From contig JAHLYR010000046.1 of the NCBI GenBank assembly GCA_025128025.1, positions 1 through 64,000 of the forward strand: a stretch of DNA of 64,000 nucleotides, written 5' to 3'. Under the pieces are notes generated by a model. It worked only from the letters and a program-made list of their open reading frames with translations, was not told the origin of the DNA and did not search any database. This DNA comes from Synechococcus sp. CS-1330. Its GTDB lineage: Bacteria > Cyanobacteriota > Cyanobacteriia > PCC-6307 > Cyanobiaceae. Each line of letters starts with the position of its first letter. Position 1 is the first letter of the stretch. Shown in pieces: positions 29,870 through 38,208 of the stretch. The translations under genes were made by a program, and so were the position numbers.

Positions 29870-30134
29870 CAGCCGAAGCGGGAGATTTGCTGCTATTAAG
29901 CGATGATCTGCGAGACGTAGTGACAGCCATCGAGCCATCAAAGGCCACGAAGAGCAAGATCCATCACAACATCTTCTGGTCCTTAGTATGCGACAGGTTC
30001 GACATGCCGATCGCACCCCTTGCCTGGCTAAACCTAATTCCGTGAGCGCAGAAGTGCCAAAACATGGAGTGGATCAGTTACCATGATTGACGGGCGCAAC
30101 CGAATAAGCGCTTTACAAGGTGGCAAATGGGAAT
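29870..30134. other. intergenic, start of AT-rich tract
   Basis: Composition changes here from the GC-rich core to the AT-richer tract that continues to the tRNA-Lys gene. No gene, repeat or att-like copy of tRNA sequence was recognised. Confidence 0.4.
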
Positions 30135-30233
30135 CTAGACGAGCGGCGTAAGCCCTCTGGTCAATAGATAAACTCCTACGTACAAGAATAGAAAAATCAA
30201 AAGCAAGCCACCAACAAATAATTTCCCATCCAT
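30135..30233 (-). CDS. candidate 32-residue membrane micropeptide
   Basis: The minus strand encodes a 32-residue peptide, MDGKLFVGGLLLIFLF at the start and LLTRGLTPLV at the end: one strongly hydrophobic helix with charged ends, typical of single-span membrane peptides. The Shine-Dalgarno is weak. The overlapping 75-residue ORF in another frame (30034-30261) has less protein-like composition. It lies at the 3' end of a run of minus-strand small membrane and stress genes. Confidence 0.4.
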   Translation of the reverse strand: MDGKLFVGGLLLIFLFLYVGVYLLTRGLTPLV

Positions 30234-30520
30234 CGGTAGTAGCTGATTTAGTTTCCGCCATCCTATCTAAGCAAAACCGACCGCATCAGCTCTTTGGAGC
30301 AGGACGATAAGGATTGTGAGGTAATGCTTGTCAATAAGCACAGGCTTTTGCTAGGCGTCTTCGCAATAGACGGTTGGGACGAATGGGATACGGGAAGTGA
30401 GGTGCAGCAAATCGCTACCGCGGTAACGGCATGAGTCGGGGCGGCCAGCAAAGGAGGCTTTTAAGAATAGGACAAACGACATCCAAGCTGAACAACACCT
30501 TGATCAAGCAAACGCCCTAA

Positions 30521-30772
30521 TCACAGAGCAGTAGCTTCCTCTAATCGGTTAAAGTCAGATTGATGACTGGCAAGCCAATTGAGCTCAGCCGGATCAATGA
30601 TGCCAGTAATAAGTGCTTCAAGAAAAAGTGTTCCAACCAGCATGACAAAGTGGCGGCATACCGCAAAAACAACTAAAATCAATATCGCCAGGCTAGAGCA
30701 CAAAAGAAGCAATTGCAGCACATTTACAGCTTGATCAATAACGAACCGGCAGCGACAGCCCTGGGCAGACAA
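30521..30772 (-). CDS. small membrane protein, hypothetical
   Basis: An 83-residue protein with one long or two short membrane segments (VLQLLLLCSSLAILILVVFAV, then MLVGTLFLEALI) and a soluble C-terminus containing NWLASHQSDFNRLEE. The start is TTG and uncertain. I do not recognise a family. It lies in the minus-strand run with the DUF302 and CsbD genes and probably shares their regulation. Confidence 0.5.
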   Translation of the reverse strand: MSAQGCRCRFVIDQAVNVLQLLLLCSSLAILILVVFAVCRHFVMLVGTLFLEALITGIIDPAELNWLASHQSDFNRLEEATAL

Positions 30773-30851
30773 GAACTAGCGCCTAGGCGAAGGCGAGGCA
30801 AAAGTTTATCAAACTTTATTGACAAGCGGGACAGCTGACAAAGGAGAATCA

Positions 30852-30965
30852 ATGAAAAGGCAACGCATTAACCAATGCAAACTGGGCGCAAAGGGCAACA
30901 ACTCACCAAACCATGTCGCACCAATTATCAGAAATACCAATGCACAAGTATCAAGCGTGTCCTGA
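30852..30965 (+). CDS. doubtful small ORF behind a good ribosome-binding site
   Basis: An ATG preceded by AAAGGAG at correct spacing opens a 37-residue frame beginning MKRQRINQCKLGAKGNN. The 14 bases CTGACAAAGGAGAA before it recur exactly ahead of the gene at 37318. The peptide has no recognisable family and overlaps the end of the opposite gene, so coding is uncertain. Confidence 0.2.
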   Translation: MKRQRINQCKLGAKGNNSPNHVAPIIRNTNAQVSSVS

Positions 30966-31352
30966 CTTACATTTAATCTCCCGCTCTAGGGAGTTTAGCA
31001 TCGTAGCCACATCCAAATCGTCCCTTGTAAGATGCCCGACAATACGGTTAAGGATATCAGTCTCGATACGGCCACTACCCACACGCCCTAAGTAGAACAA
31101 GCAATTGCGGCCGTGTCTGCCACTTAGAACCTGGGCCAGAGTGAGCCATTCCAGGGCTTTTTGGCAGGTCTGGAACTGCGAAATCTTATGCATATGGTGC
31201 TCGCCTGAAAGTACCCAGTCGCGAAGCTCAACCAGAAATAAATGTAATTCCCATGGATCTATCTCAGAATGATGTATTGGCATAGAGTGAATCGGAGCAA
31301 GGAACAGTGGATCAACAATCGCTGCATTTGGCAGTAGGAGACGAGGCTTCAT
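30951..31352 (-). CDS. hypothetical protein
   Basis: A 133-residue soluble protein with no family I recognise. It contains DPWELHLFLVELRDWVLSGEHH, CQKALEWLTLAQVLSGRHGR, and a C-terminal helix LTRDDLDVATMLNSLEREIK. The ATG lies within the last 41 bases of the DUF302 gene, so translation is probably coupled to it. Composition is AT-rich like its neighbours. Confidence 0.6.
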   Translation of the reverse strand: MKPRLLLPNAAIVDPLFLAPIHSMPIHHSEIDPWELHLFLVELRDWVLSGEHHMHKISQFQTCQKALEWLTLAQVLSGRHGRNCLFYLGRVGSGRIETDILNRIVGHLTRDDLDVATMLNSLEREIKCKSGHA

Positions 31353-31728
31353 GAATCATGTCCATCATGGTTGACTCAACCTCCAGCGCAACTTTAATAA
31401 GAGCTGGAGTATCCGAAAGATCCCGAAACAAGTCGGCAGGTCGGATCATGGCGATCTTGGTCTGTCCGACTTCCGTAAACACAGAGATCCGGCAGGGAAG
31501 TGCCATGCACAAGGACATGTCGGTTTCGAGCACCAAAGCAGCTTGCTGTGGATTGCACACCTCAAAAACACTGCAGTTCTCAGAAAACTGAATATTTTTA
31601 GAACGCAGGGTAGCCGCAAGGTCATGAATAGCTAGAATTCCAAAGTTATGCGCCTCCACAGCAGCATTAAGATCAAAACAGGTTTCTTCAAAAGTTTTAG
31701 CCGAATCGACGACAACAAAGTGCTTCAT
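31312..31728 (-). CDS. DUF302 domain protein
   Basis: A 138-residue protein matching DUF302: KHFVVVDSAKTFEETCFDLNAAVEAHNFGILAIHDLAATLRSKN at the start, FEVCNPQQAALVLETDMSLCMALPCRISVF in the middle. Family members are small single-domain proteins found in many bacteria and thought to bind small molecules; the role is unknown. The ATG at 31728 is chosen; the frame opens 12 codons earlier. It lies just downstream of a CsbD gene and overlaps the next gene. Confidence 0.8.
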   Translation of the reverse strand: MKHFVVVDSAKTFEETCFDLNAAVEAHNFGILAIHDLAATLRSKNIQFSENCSVFEVCNPQQAALVLETDMSLCMALPCRISVFTEVGQTKIAMIRPADLFRDLSDTPALIKVALEVESTMMDMIHEASSPTAKCSDC

Positions 31729-31789
31729 GGTGCAATCACTAGATAAGTTAAAAACTAATATCAAGTGGAGCTATTGATACTGGATCAGC

Positions 31790-32116
31790 TCAGCGCAACC
31801 CGGCCATATCTTTTACATCTTCGACGGTATTACGGACTTTGGCTTCGGCCTGCTTGGCCTTGCCAGCAATTAGATCTCCCCGGTTGCCAGTGACGTTGCC
31901 AATCGATTCCTGAGTTTTGCCCTCGAATTCCTTAGCGTCAGCCTTGACGCGGCCTGATGTAACTGCCAATGGCTCGGGAAATGTGCTGAAGAAGAAGCAA
32001 TTTGAAGCCTGCGCAGGAGAGCTGAAGATCGGCAAACCAAATACAATCAACAAGCTAAAGACGGCACAAACACATGTCGCAACTAGCTCGCGCAAAATAC
32101 GAATTTGAAGATACAT
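31790..32116 (-). CDS. CsbD family protein with N-terminal membrane or signal segment
   Basis: The C-terminal 65 residues match the CsbD stress-response family: SGRVKADAKEFEGKTQESIGNVTGNRGDLIAGKAKQAEAKVRNTVEDVKDM. Unlike most CsbD proteins it has a hydrophobic N-terminus (VATCVCAVFSLLIVFGLPIFS then PAQAS), a signal peptide or anchor, which would place it outside the cytoplasm. The ATG at 32116 is preferred over a TTG at 32149. It is the middle gene of the minus-strand small-protein cluster. Confidence 0.75.
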   Translation of the reverse strand: MYLQIRILRELVATCVCAVFSLLIVFGLPIFSSPAQASNCFFFSTFPEPLAVTSGRVKADAKEFEGKTQESIGNVTGNRGDLIAGKAKQAEAKVRNTVEDVKDMAGLR

Positions 32117-32266
32117 AGTGGGAATAGAGATGGGAAAAAGGCACAACATTTGGCAAAACTATGCCATGCAAACATTATTTCCAGGAATTGCCGAGATTCA
32201 GCAAGTAATCATCATCAGACTTAAATCCTAATTACCTTGTGAAAACAAAGTAATTAGAAGATCTAT

Positions 32267-32431
32267 TCATATTACGCGGCCCCGTCCCGTAAGAAAAGAA
32301 ACTAAGGCAAGAACTAGAAACACAAAAAAGAGGACCTGGGCGATACTCGCAGCGGATCCGGCGATGCCGCCAAAACCGAGGACTGCAGCAATAATCGCAA
32401 TGACAAAAAAAGTTACGGCATAACTAAGCAT
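32267..32431 (-). CDS. DUF1328 family membrane protein (YtjA-like)
   Basis: Found by reading the minus strand: a 54-residue protein starting [20 protein letters not shown], then [20 protein letters not shown], matching the DUF1328/YtjA family of two-helix membrane proteins. An AGGAG ribosome-binding site lies seven bases upstream of the ATG. Relatives are induced by envelope and osmotic stress; the function is unknown. It begins ten bases after the CsbD gene upstream, so the two are likely co-transcribed. Confidence 0.9.
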   Translation of the reverse strand: MLSYAVTFFVIAIIAAVLGFGGIAGSAASIAQVLFFVFLVLALVSFLTGRGRVI

Positions 32432-32441
32432 GGTAGGACTC

Positions 32442-32627
32442 CTAAGGGGTGTTGATCATTTCGGCAATCTCCTGCTGGTTCTTACCAAGCTTTTTCTGGA
32501 GATGACCTAGAAGTTCCTCTTCTTGACCCGCGGCATAGTTCAGGTCGTCGTCAGTAAGATTGGCAAACTTCTGCCTGAGCTTTCCTATCAGCTCATGCCA
32601 TTCACCTTTGAATTGGAGCTTATTCAC
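32442..32627 (-). CDS. CsbD family protein
   Basis: A 61-residue CsbD/UPF0337 protein: [21 protein letters not shown], then [26 protein letters not shown], the canonical helix pair. The GTG at 32627 aligns with the family N-terminus; the frame is open up to a GTG at 32711, adding 28 residues without similarity. CsbD proteins are small, soluble general-stress proteins. It appears to be the first gene of the run with DUF1328, CsbD and DUF302. Confidence 0.75.
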   Translation of the reverse strand: MNKLQFKGEWHELIGKLRQKFANLTDDDLNYAAGQEEELLGHLQKKLGKNQQEIAEMINTP

Positions 32628-32970
32628 GATTAGGTCCGCGAGGTTCTGGATTCGATGACAAAGCGGATGGAGCAGCTGGATATCTACCAAAGCAGATCCA
32701 TTACTTGTCACACCATTGCTTGTCCAATGTCACTATGAACCTAAATTTGGCACTTAACTGCTGCAGATTTACAGGATATTTACGGCAACTCAAAGTCTTA
32801 ATACCGGCTACATTGAAAAGACTTGCCTAAGTATCAATAAATGATCTTCCATAGCACGTAAGCAGTCAAGCAAAAGGACCACATAGCAGCAGCCATGACT
32901 CATATCTGCACTATTTTCCTCAATCTCCCATGAAAATGCCTAAGTTAAAATTAGTTAGACAACTTCAATC

Positions 32971-33441
32971 ATGCGCCGAGATACTCAGTTTTGGATTGCA
33001 GGCATAGCAGTGGTTTCCGTGGGCGTAGCTACGCTCATATTTCTCAATCAGAAAGATCAAATAACCGAGCAAAGGCAGTCGATTGATCAGCAAACACTTG
33101 TAGCTGAGTTATTGAAAGAGCGCAGTGCGGAAGAGGTAAGATTTCGCCAACAGGAAGCAGCTATCGCGATGCAGCTCAAAGATCTAGATGCAGAACAAGC
33201 AAGGAATGCAGCATCGGCATCAGCTGATCGAGCTAGCATAGCCGCGTCTGAGAAGTCATCATTAGATCGTCAACGACTCGAAGCTAGGATTCAGGAACTT
33301 AAGACCCAACAATCTGAACGTGCTCGTCAATCAGATTGCACACTGAATCAGATGCGAACCAAGATAGCCGAAACAGCTCAAGACTATGGCCAAGTTAAGG
33401 CCTTGAAAGAACAATGGAATGCGAATTGTGCCAGTAGTTAG
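32971..33441 (+). CDS. membrane-anchored coiled-coil protein
   Basis: A 156-residue protein with an N-terminal membrane segment (FWIAGIAVVSVGVATLIFL, about residues 7-25) followed by a long charged helix rich in Glu, Gln, Ala and Arg (about 30-115) typical of a coiled coil. It ends in a short tail with Cys residues. It resembles general envelope spacer or partner proteins but matches no family I can name. The start region is AT-rich; no ribosome-binding site stands out. Confidence 0.65.
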   Translation: MRRDTQFWIAGIAVVSVGVATLIFLNQKDQITEQRQSIDQQTLVAELLKERSAEEVRFRQQEAAIAMQLKDLDAEQARNAASASADRASIAASEKSSLDRQRLEARIQELKTQQSERARQSDCTLNQMRTKIAETAQDYGQVKALKEQWNANCASS

Positions 33442-33689
33442 CTCATAAGCTTTTGCGCTTATTCAGGGGTCAGGACTAATGGAGCTCTGCTCACCCAAAG
33501 GAATCTGGTGCTTTAGGCTTAATCTATACTGGAGAATTCCGGCAGACATCGAGAGTCCCTGCAAAAAGAACATAAGCATGACTCTATCTCAGCTCTTCAA
33601 GCTTATATAATTTTGCCGCGGATCCGAGATGCTGGACTCTTAAAGCGTCAGAGCGGCACCTTCCTCGTAGGAGATCCAAGAGGAATACT

Positions 33690-35474
33690 TCATTGCGAAT
33701 AGATTAAGACACTATACGGAGCGATGGACAGCGATGCCTGGCATGGAAGTGTGTCATGGCTTGTCTCCACAGCGTTAATGTCGCCACTGGGATGGCCTTC
33801 AAACAGCTCGCTATAGCCATGCCAATCACTATTAAAGCGGAGTATCCATTTACCGCTGGCGGGTAGGCCTATGGTGTAATCATCTTGAGCTTGATTGGAG
33901 AAGTTGGCGATCACAACCACATCATCTGCTGGTCCACCTTGATCCCACCTGTGAAAGGCAAGAACCTTTCGCTCCTCATTAAGGTGATAGACCTGCGTGA
34001 ATTGCCCACAGAGTCCACGAGTGAAGCCTGCAATATTAAGGCGGAGATTGATCAAGTCGCGGTACATGCGAATGATGCCACGGAACTGATCCTGCTGGTG
34101 CCAATCAACCGGAACCGTATCGCGAAACCATTCGCCTTCAAGAAACTCCTGGCCCTGGAAAAGCATCGGAATCCCAGGGGCTGTAAACACCATCACAGCA
34201 GCCATAGTCGAACGCTTCTGTGCAAACCACCCCGTGGGATCATCTGGACTGACTTCCTGAGGGACTCTCGCCTGCCCATTGGCGACGTCGTCATGAGACT
34301 CGCTATAAATGACCCGATCAAACGCGTCGTCATTGTACCGATAAAGTATCGCATCACGAATGCGAGTTAATGAACGATTTTGATCGTCTGAAGTAATAAC
34401 AGCCTCACGTATAGGACGGACAAAGTGAGGGTCCCACTGCGAACCAAAACCCGCGCCGCCAGCCCCGACATCATTGGTAATCCATTCATTACTCTGTAAA
34501 TCTTCTGCAATTGTGATCTGATTGCCCAAATGGCTTGCGACCGTTTCATTAATAGCTTGCATCAGACTCCATCCGTCGGGAATTTCGGATGAGCCACTCT
34601 CACCAATATTGCGGATATAAAGAGTGCTATCAAAGCGAAGACCATCAATGCGATATTCATCAAGCCACATACGTACATTGTCGAGGATGTATTGACGAAC
34701 TTCGCCGCGCCCGTAATCTGGCCTGGTTTCACCCCAGGGGGTCACGGCGCGATTATCATTGTAAAAATATATCCCGCCTCTATTATTCTCCGACCAACCA
34801 TCAAACTGCCATAAGTCCAGATCACTGGGACCAAGGTGATTATAAACAACATCAAGGATTACGGCGATCCCTTCCTGATGAGCTCGCTTTATGAATCGCT
34901 TAAGACCTATTGATCCACCATAGTCAGAATCGACCGCAAATAGATGAGATGGGTTGTAGCCCCACGAACGCATTCCAGCAAACTGACCAACTGGCATGAT
35001 CTGAATGGCGTTGATGCCAAGCTGCTTGAGATGGCCTAGGCGGGCCGTAATGGAAATGAACTTTCCAGGTCGGCACGGATCTTCATCATTGAATGTACCC
35101 ACATGCAATTCATAGATCACCAGCTGGTTCCAGCTGGGCATGCAGAACGCATCATCCTCCCAGTTGAAGTTAGGGTCATGAACAATGGCGTTACCAACCG
35201 AACTAGTAACTTCACGCGCATAGGGATCAATACGTGTAAATACACCTCCTTGTGTTGTCAATTGGTATTTGTACTGATCGCCAATACTGACACCTTTGAT
35301 CTCTGTGTACCAATTACCATGCTGATCTGATTGCATCGGATGAACCAGTCCATCCCAATCGTTAAATGTACCAATTACAGATACTTGATTTGCATGCGGC
35401 GCCCACACGCGAAAAGCCACCCTGCCTTCGCTGATGATGGGCCCCATACCGTGAGAGGCTGCCTTCTCAATCAC
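33690..35474 (-). CDS. GH13 alpha-glucan branching enzyme-like protein
   Basis: A 594-residue GH13 enzyme with an N-terminal CBM48 domain (about 18-100: FRVWAPHANQVSVIGTFNDWDG). The catalytic barrel has region I DVVYNH (about 208), the nucleophile Asp in GLRFDST (about 282), the acid Glu in TIAEDL (about 324) and the third Asp in SESHDD (about 395). This is branching-enzyme-like, but it is shorter than normal GlgB and unusually AT-rich. Reaction is inferred; a trehalose-forming or debranching role is possible. It sits alone in the AT-rich tract. Confidence 0.85.
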   Translation of the reverse strand: MIEKAASHGMGPIISEGRVAFRVWAPHANQVSVIGTFNDWDGLVHPMQSDQHGNWYTEIKGVSIGDQYKYQLTTQGGVFTRIDPYAREVTSSVGNAIVHDPNFNWEDDAFCMPSWNQLVIYELHVGTFNDEDPCRPGKFISITARLGHLKQLGINAIQIMPVGQFAGMRSWGYNPSHLFAVDSDYGGSIGLKRFIKRAHQEGIAVILDVVYNHLGPSDLDLWQFDGWSENNRGGIYFYNDNRAVTPWGETRPDYGRGEVRQYILDNVRMWLDEYRIDGLRFDSTLYIRNIGESGSSEIPDGWSLMQAINETVASHLGNQITIAEDLQSNEWITNDVGAGGAGFGSQWDPHFVRPIREAVITSDDQNRSLTRIRDAILYRYNDDAFDRVIYSESHDDVANGQARVPQEVSPDDPTGWFAQKRSTMAAVMVFTAPGIPMLFQGQEFLEGEWFRDTVPVDWHQQDQFRGIIRMYRDLINLRLNIAGFTRGLCGQFTQVYHLNEERKVLAFHRWDQGGPADDVVVIANFSNQAQDDYTIGLPASGKWILRFNSDWHGYSELFEGHPSGDINAVETSHDTLPCQASLSIAPYSVLIYSQ

Positions 35475-35492
35475 GACAAAAGTAGCGGCTAG

Positions 35493-35627
35493 CTATCTAA
35501 TCCTATCCAAATCATGTGCAGCAAAATGCAGCAGATATGCAAACCATGCAAACAGCTCTTGATTTGTAAATCTATCGCCGCCACGGCAGAAGCTATGAGC
35601 ATCAAGATCGATACTGCTATTTAACAT
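35493..35627 (-). CDS. possible small ORF, doubtful
   Basis: A 44-residue frame with a plausible C-terminus (RFTNQELFAWFAYLLHFAAHDLDRIR) inside a longer 78-residue GTG ORF reaching 35729. Nothing is recognised, and the rest of the 420-base gap between the GH13 and glycosyltransferase genes shows no other gene. Confidence 0.2.
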   Translation of the reverse strand: MLNSSIDLDAHSFCRGGDRFTNQELFAWFAYLLHFAAHDLDRIR

Positions 35628-35896
35628 CTCATTAGCAAGCAAATATGGATTGATACACCTCCTGCTTTTCACCAGCCGACAAGAGCTGCAATCTCGAACC
35701 TGGATTAGAACGATCAAGGTACCCCCCACCTTGGCTCACACCAATACGCCTAGAACCTATGCACGCTGAAATCCCTGCATGGCGTTCACAGCAAAAAGGA
35801 GGTAGACCCGCCCAGGCCAATCTGCTGCAAATCTGAAGTAATGATGGATAGTTCCAATCCCTCTCCCTAACCTGAAGATTCTCCTCAGGTCACTGA

Positions 35897-36997
35897 GTGT
35901 TAATTGGATGGCTGGAGGTATCGCTGCTGGTGCGCTGGCTGCTGGGCTGGATTCTGGCCTTGAGTCTGCCTTCCCTTCCGGCCTGCATACCGCTGCAGCA
36001 GCGGACGATGTCAGTGCTGATCCCCGCCCGTAACGAGGCTGCCACCCTGCCCCATCTGCTGGCAGCCCTCAACCGCCAGATTCTCAGGCCCGATGAAGTG
36101 ATCGTGGTTGACGATCACTCCAGCGACGGCACCGCCGCCATCGCCCGCCAGTGCGCTGACACGCTTGGTATCAAAGTTGTCCAGCCGCCGCCTCTTCCCG
36201 AAGGCTGGTGCGGCAAGACCTGGGCTCTGCACCACGGTGTGCAGGCCAGCAGGGGCGACGTGTTGGTCTTTCTCGACGCCGACACCGAGCCTGCCCCACA
36301 GTTCCTGCAGCGGCTTCTCGCCCAACACGAGCAGCAAGGAGGACTGGTGTCGGTACAGCCATATCACCGCACCGAAAAGCCTTACGAGCAGCTCTCTCTG
36401 CTCTTCAGCCTGGTGGGGCTGATGGCGGTAAGGCTGGGTCCAGGGTGTGGGGTCGCCTTCGGGCCGGCGATGGTGAGCAGTCGGGCCGACTATCTGCGCG
36501 CCGGCGGGCATGAGGCAGTGGCTGACAAAGTAGTTGAGGATTGGTTCCTGGCCCATCTCTACGAAAAGCTCGGCCTACCCGTGAGCGCCTGGCTCGGCAG
36601 CGATTCGATCGCTTATCGCATGTATCCCGGCGGGTTGGCCGACATGGTGGTCGGCTTCAATAAGAACTTCGCGACCGCCGCCGGAGAAGTTCGCTGGCCC
36701 TGGATGTTGGCGATGCTGCTATGGCTGTCGGGTCTCTTCTGGGCCGCCTGGTGCCTGCCTGCCGCCTTGCTGGGCTGGCCTCTGGTGGGGACCCACGCGA
36801 TTGGCCCAAACGCTTTGATCTATGGCGCCTTTGCCGTGCAGTTGCTGCTGCTCAGCCGCCGGGTAGGGCGCTTCCATTGGATCAACCTGATCTTTCCGAT
36901 CCCGGTGCTGTTTTTTCTAGGGGTGTTCATCCTCGCTATTTTTAAGCTCAAGCAAGGGCATGTCGAGTGGAAGGGAAGGCGATTCAAGACCCGCTAA
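35897..36997 (+). CDS. GT2 glycosyltransferase, CrtQ-like
   Basis: A 366-residue family 2 glycosyltransferase resembling Staphylococcus CrtQ, the enzyme that glucosylates diaponeurosporenoate. Matching parts are VLIPARNEAATLPHLL, a DAD metal-binding motif in VFLDADTEP (about residue 127), GGLVSVQPYHRTEKPYEQ, and the C-terminal GHVEWKGRRF. Membrane segments lie at about 8-28 and three in the last 100 residues. It starts with GTG. It is GC-rich, unlike everything around it in the AT-rich tract. Carotenoid is a likely acceptor, but this is inference. Confidence 0.8.
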   Translation: MLIGWLEVSLLVRWLLGWILALSLPSLPACIPLQQRTMSVLIPARNEAATLPHLLAALNRQILRPDEVIVVDDHSSDGTAAIARQCADTLGIKVVQPPPLPEGWCGKTWALHHGVQASRGDVLVFLDADTEPAPQFLQRLLAQHEQQGGLVSVQPYHRTEKPYEQLSLLFSLVGLMAVRLGPGCGVAFGPAMVSSRADYLRAGGHEAVADKVVEDWFLAHLYEKLGLPVSAWLGSDSIAYRMYPGGLADMVVGFNKNFATAAGEVRWPWMLAMLLWLSGLFWAAWCLPAALLGWPLVGTHAIGPNALIYGAFAVQLLLLSRRVGRFHWINLIFPIPVLFFLGVFILAIFKLKQGHVEWKGRRFKTR

Positions 36998-37317
36998 ATA
37001 CCCTCGGGAGGCGTGCTTTACGGGACGGTTCAGCCTGGCGGGGCTGCTGAGCCAGCTCGTGCAAGGTCGCTATGGCTGCTCGGTTTGTGGGTCGTCCAGA
37101 GAGAGCCGATCACACTTCTGCTGCCGATCTGCTGCTAAAGCTGACTCCCAGTAATTTTATGACTATCATAGAAAAAATGGGCAATTTTTATGTTCAACAA
37201 CATGACTTGACAAGGGAAGAATTCTAGCGAGGATGCGCGCCCAGGCATCAAGACAATTTTAGCCAATGCTTTGGCTAGCAACACAAGTTTTAAACTGACA
37301 AAGGAGAAAGCTACGCC
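36998..37317. other. intergenic leader of the Thivi_2564-type gene
   Basis: About 320 bases, GC-rich then AT-rich. A TTGACA-like box is near 37206 but no matching -10 is at proper spacing. AAAGGAG lies 11 bases ahead of the ATG at 37318. An overlapping 64-residue ORF (36960-37154) is not convincing. Confidence 0.4.
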
Positions 37318-37509
37318 ATGTCTCTCGTATCACTTGTCATCACCCTCATTGTAGTTGGAGTACTGCTATGGCTCATCAATAACTACATACCGATGGACGG
37401 CAAGATTAAGCGCATCTTAAATATGACTGTCGTCGTCGTGGTCGTTCTCTGGATTCTCAACACAATGGGGTTGATTGATTCCCTCCGCGGCATACGTGTT
37501 GGCAGGTAA
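37318..37509 (+). CDS. Thivi_2564 family membrane protein
   Basis: A 63-residue protein with two membrane helices, matching the Thivi_2564 family: SLVITLIVVGVLLWLINNYIPMDGKIKRILN, then VVVVLWILNTMGL. The NNYIPMDGKIKRI loop between helices is the hallmark. It has a strong ribosome-binding site (AAAGGAG). Family function is unknown; relatives often sit among stress genes, as here. Confidence 0.85.
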   Translation: MSLVSLVITLIVVGVLLWLINNYIPMDGKIKRILNMTVVVVVVLWILNTMGLIDSLRGIRVGR

Positions 37510-37911
37510 TTATCTCCTTTAGCCGCGGATTGATTTTTTCAAGTGCTGCCAATTTCTACTGTCGGCGACAGTGGGTCGGACGGCGCTATAAGCCGTGTTC
37601 ATAAAGCCCCCTCCACTGCGCCAGGCCGGCAACGAAGAGTTGTGCCTGGCAGCTTAGTGACCAACCACCGCACTTGGACTTTTGGCATCTTGCCTGCATA
37701 GCCATTTTGACTAAGAGCTAATACGGGGAAAGCCGGGCAATATGCGGCACTGTGCAGCAGATTTCAGAAATCCACAAAAACTTGAGACCTAGGCGGCATA
37801 AATACTCCAATTAAGTGCAGATTCCTCTATGGATAAACGAATATGATATTTGCAGCACCCGCAAGAGTGCCATCTCTGCTTAATTTTGCCCCGAATCGAT
37901 AAGGTACTGCA
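37510..37911. other. intergenic with small hairpin
   Basis: About 400 bases without a gene. A seven-base inverted repeat GCCAGGC / GCCTGGC (37620-37626 with 37644-37650) is the only structure noted, with no T-run after it. Confidence 0.35.
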
Positions 37912-38181
37912 ATGAACGATAAACTACGAATTCTACAGCGCCAACCGCGCAGGATCTCAATAACATTAAGCCACAATGTCCATGAGGCTTTGATAAAAAG
38001 GTCAGACGAAGAGGGCCGCTCTGTTTCCAACCTTTGTGCATTCCTGCTTGAAGATGCTTTAAAGGATCAGAGAGATCTGCTAGGCATACACGGCCGGGAT
38101 CATACAGTGGATGGATTGGTCGGTAAAAAGTTGGTACTTAACGGTGATTCCATGTCCAATGGATTTTCTCGACGACCGTAG
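37912..38181 (+). CDS. ribbon-helix-helix (CopG-like) protein
   Basis: An 89-residue protein whose first 50 residues match a CopG/Arc-type ribbon-helix-helix: RRISITLSHNVHEALIKRSDEEGRSVSNLCAFLLEDALKD. This fold dimerises and binds operator DNA; the C-terminal 35 residues are unstructured. No toxin gene adjoins it, so it is more likely a solitary regulator than an antitoxin. It converges on the sigma factor gene. Confidence 0.75.
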   Translation: MNDKLRILQRQPRRISITLSHNVHEALIKRSDEEGRSVSNLCAFLLEDALKDQRDLLGIHGRDHTVDGLVGKKLVLNGDSMSNGFSRRP

Positions 38182-38208
38182 AGCATGAGGCAATTCCAGC
38201 CAAGCATC

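Noticed and set aside
37912-38181. Antitoxin of a toxin-antitoxin pair
   Set aside because: The RHH protein has no small toxin-like gene beside it; the neighbour is a sigma factor in the opposite direction.
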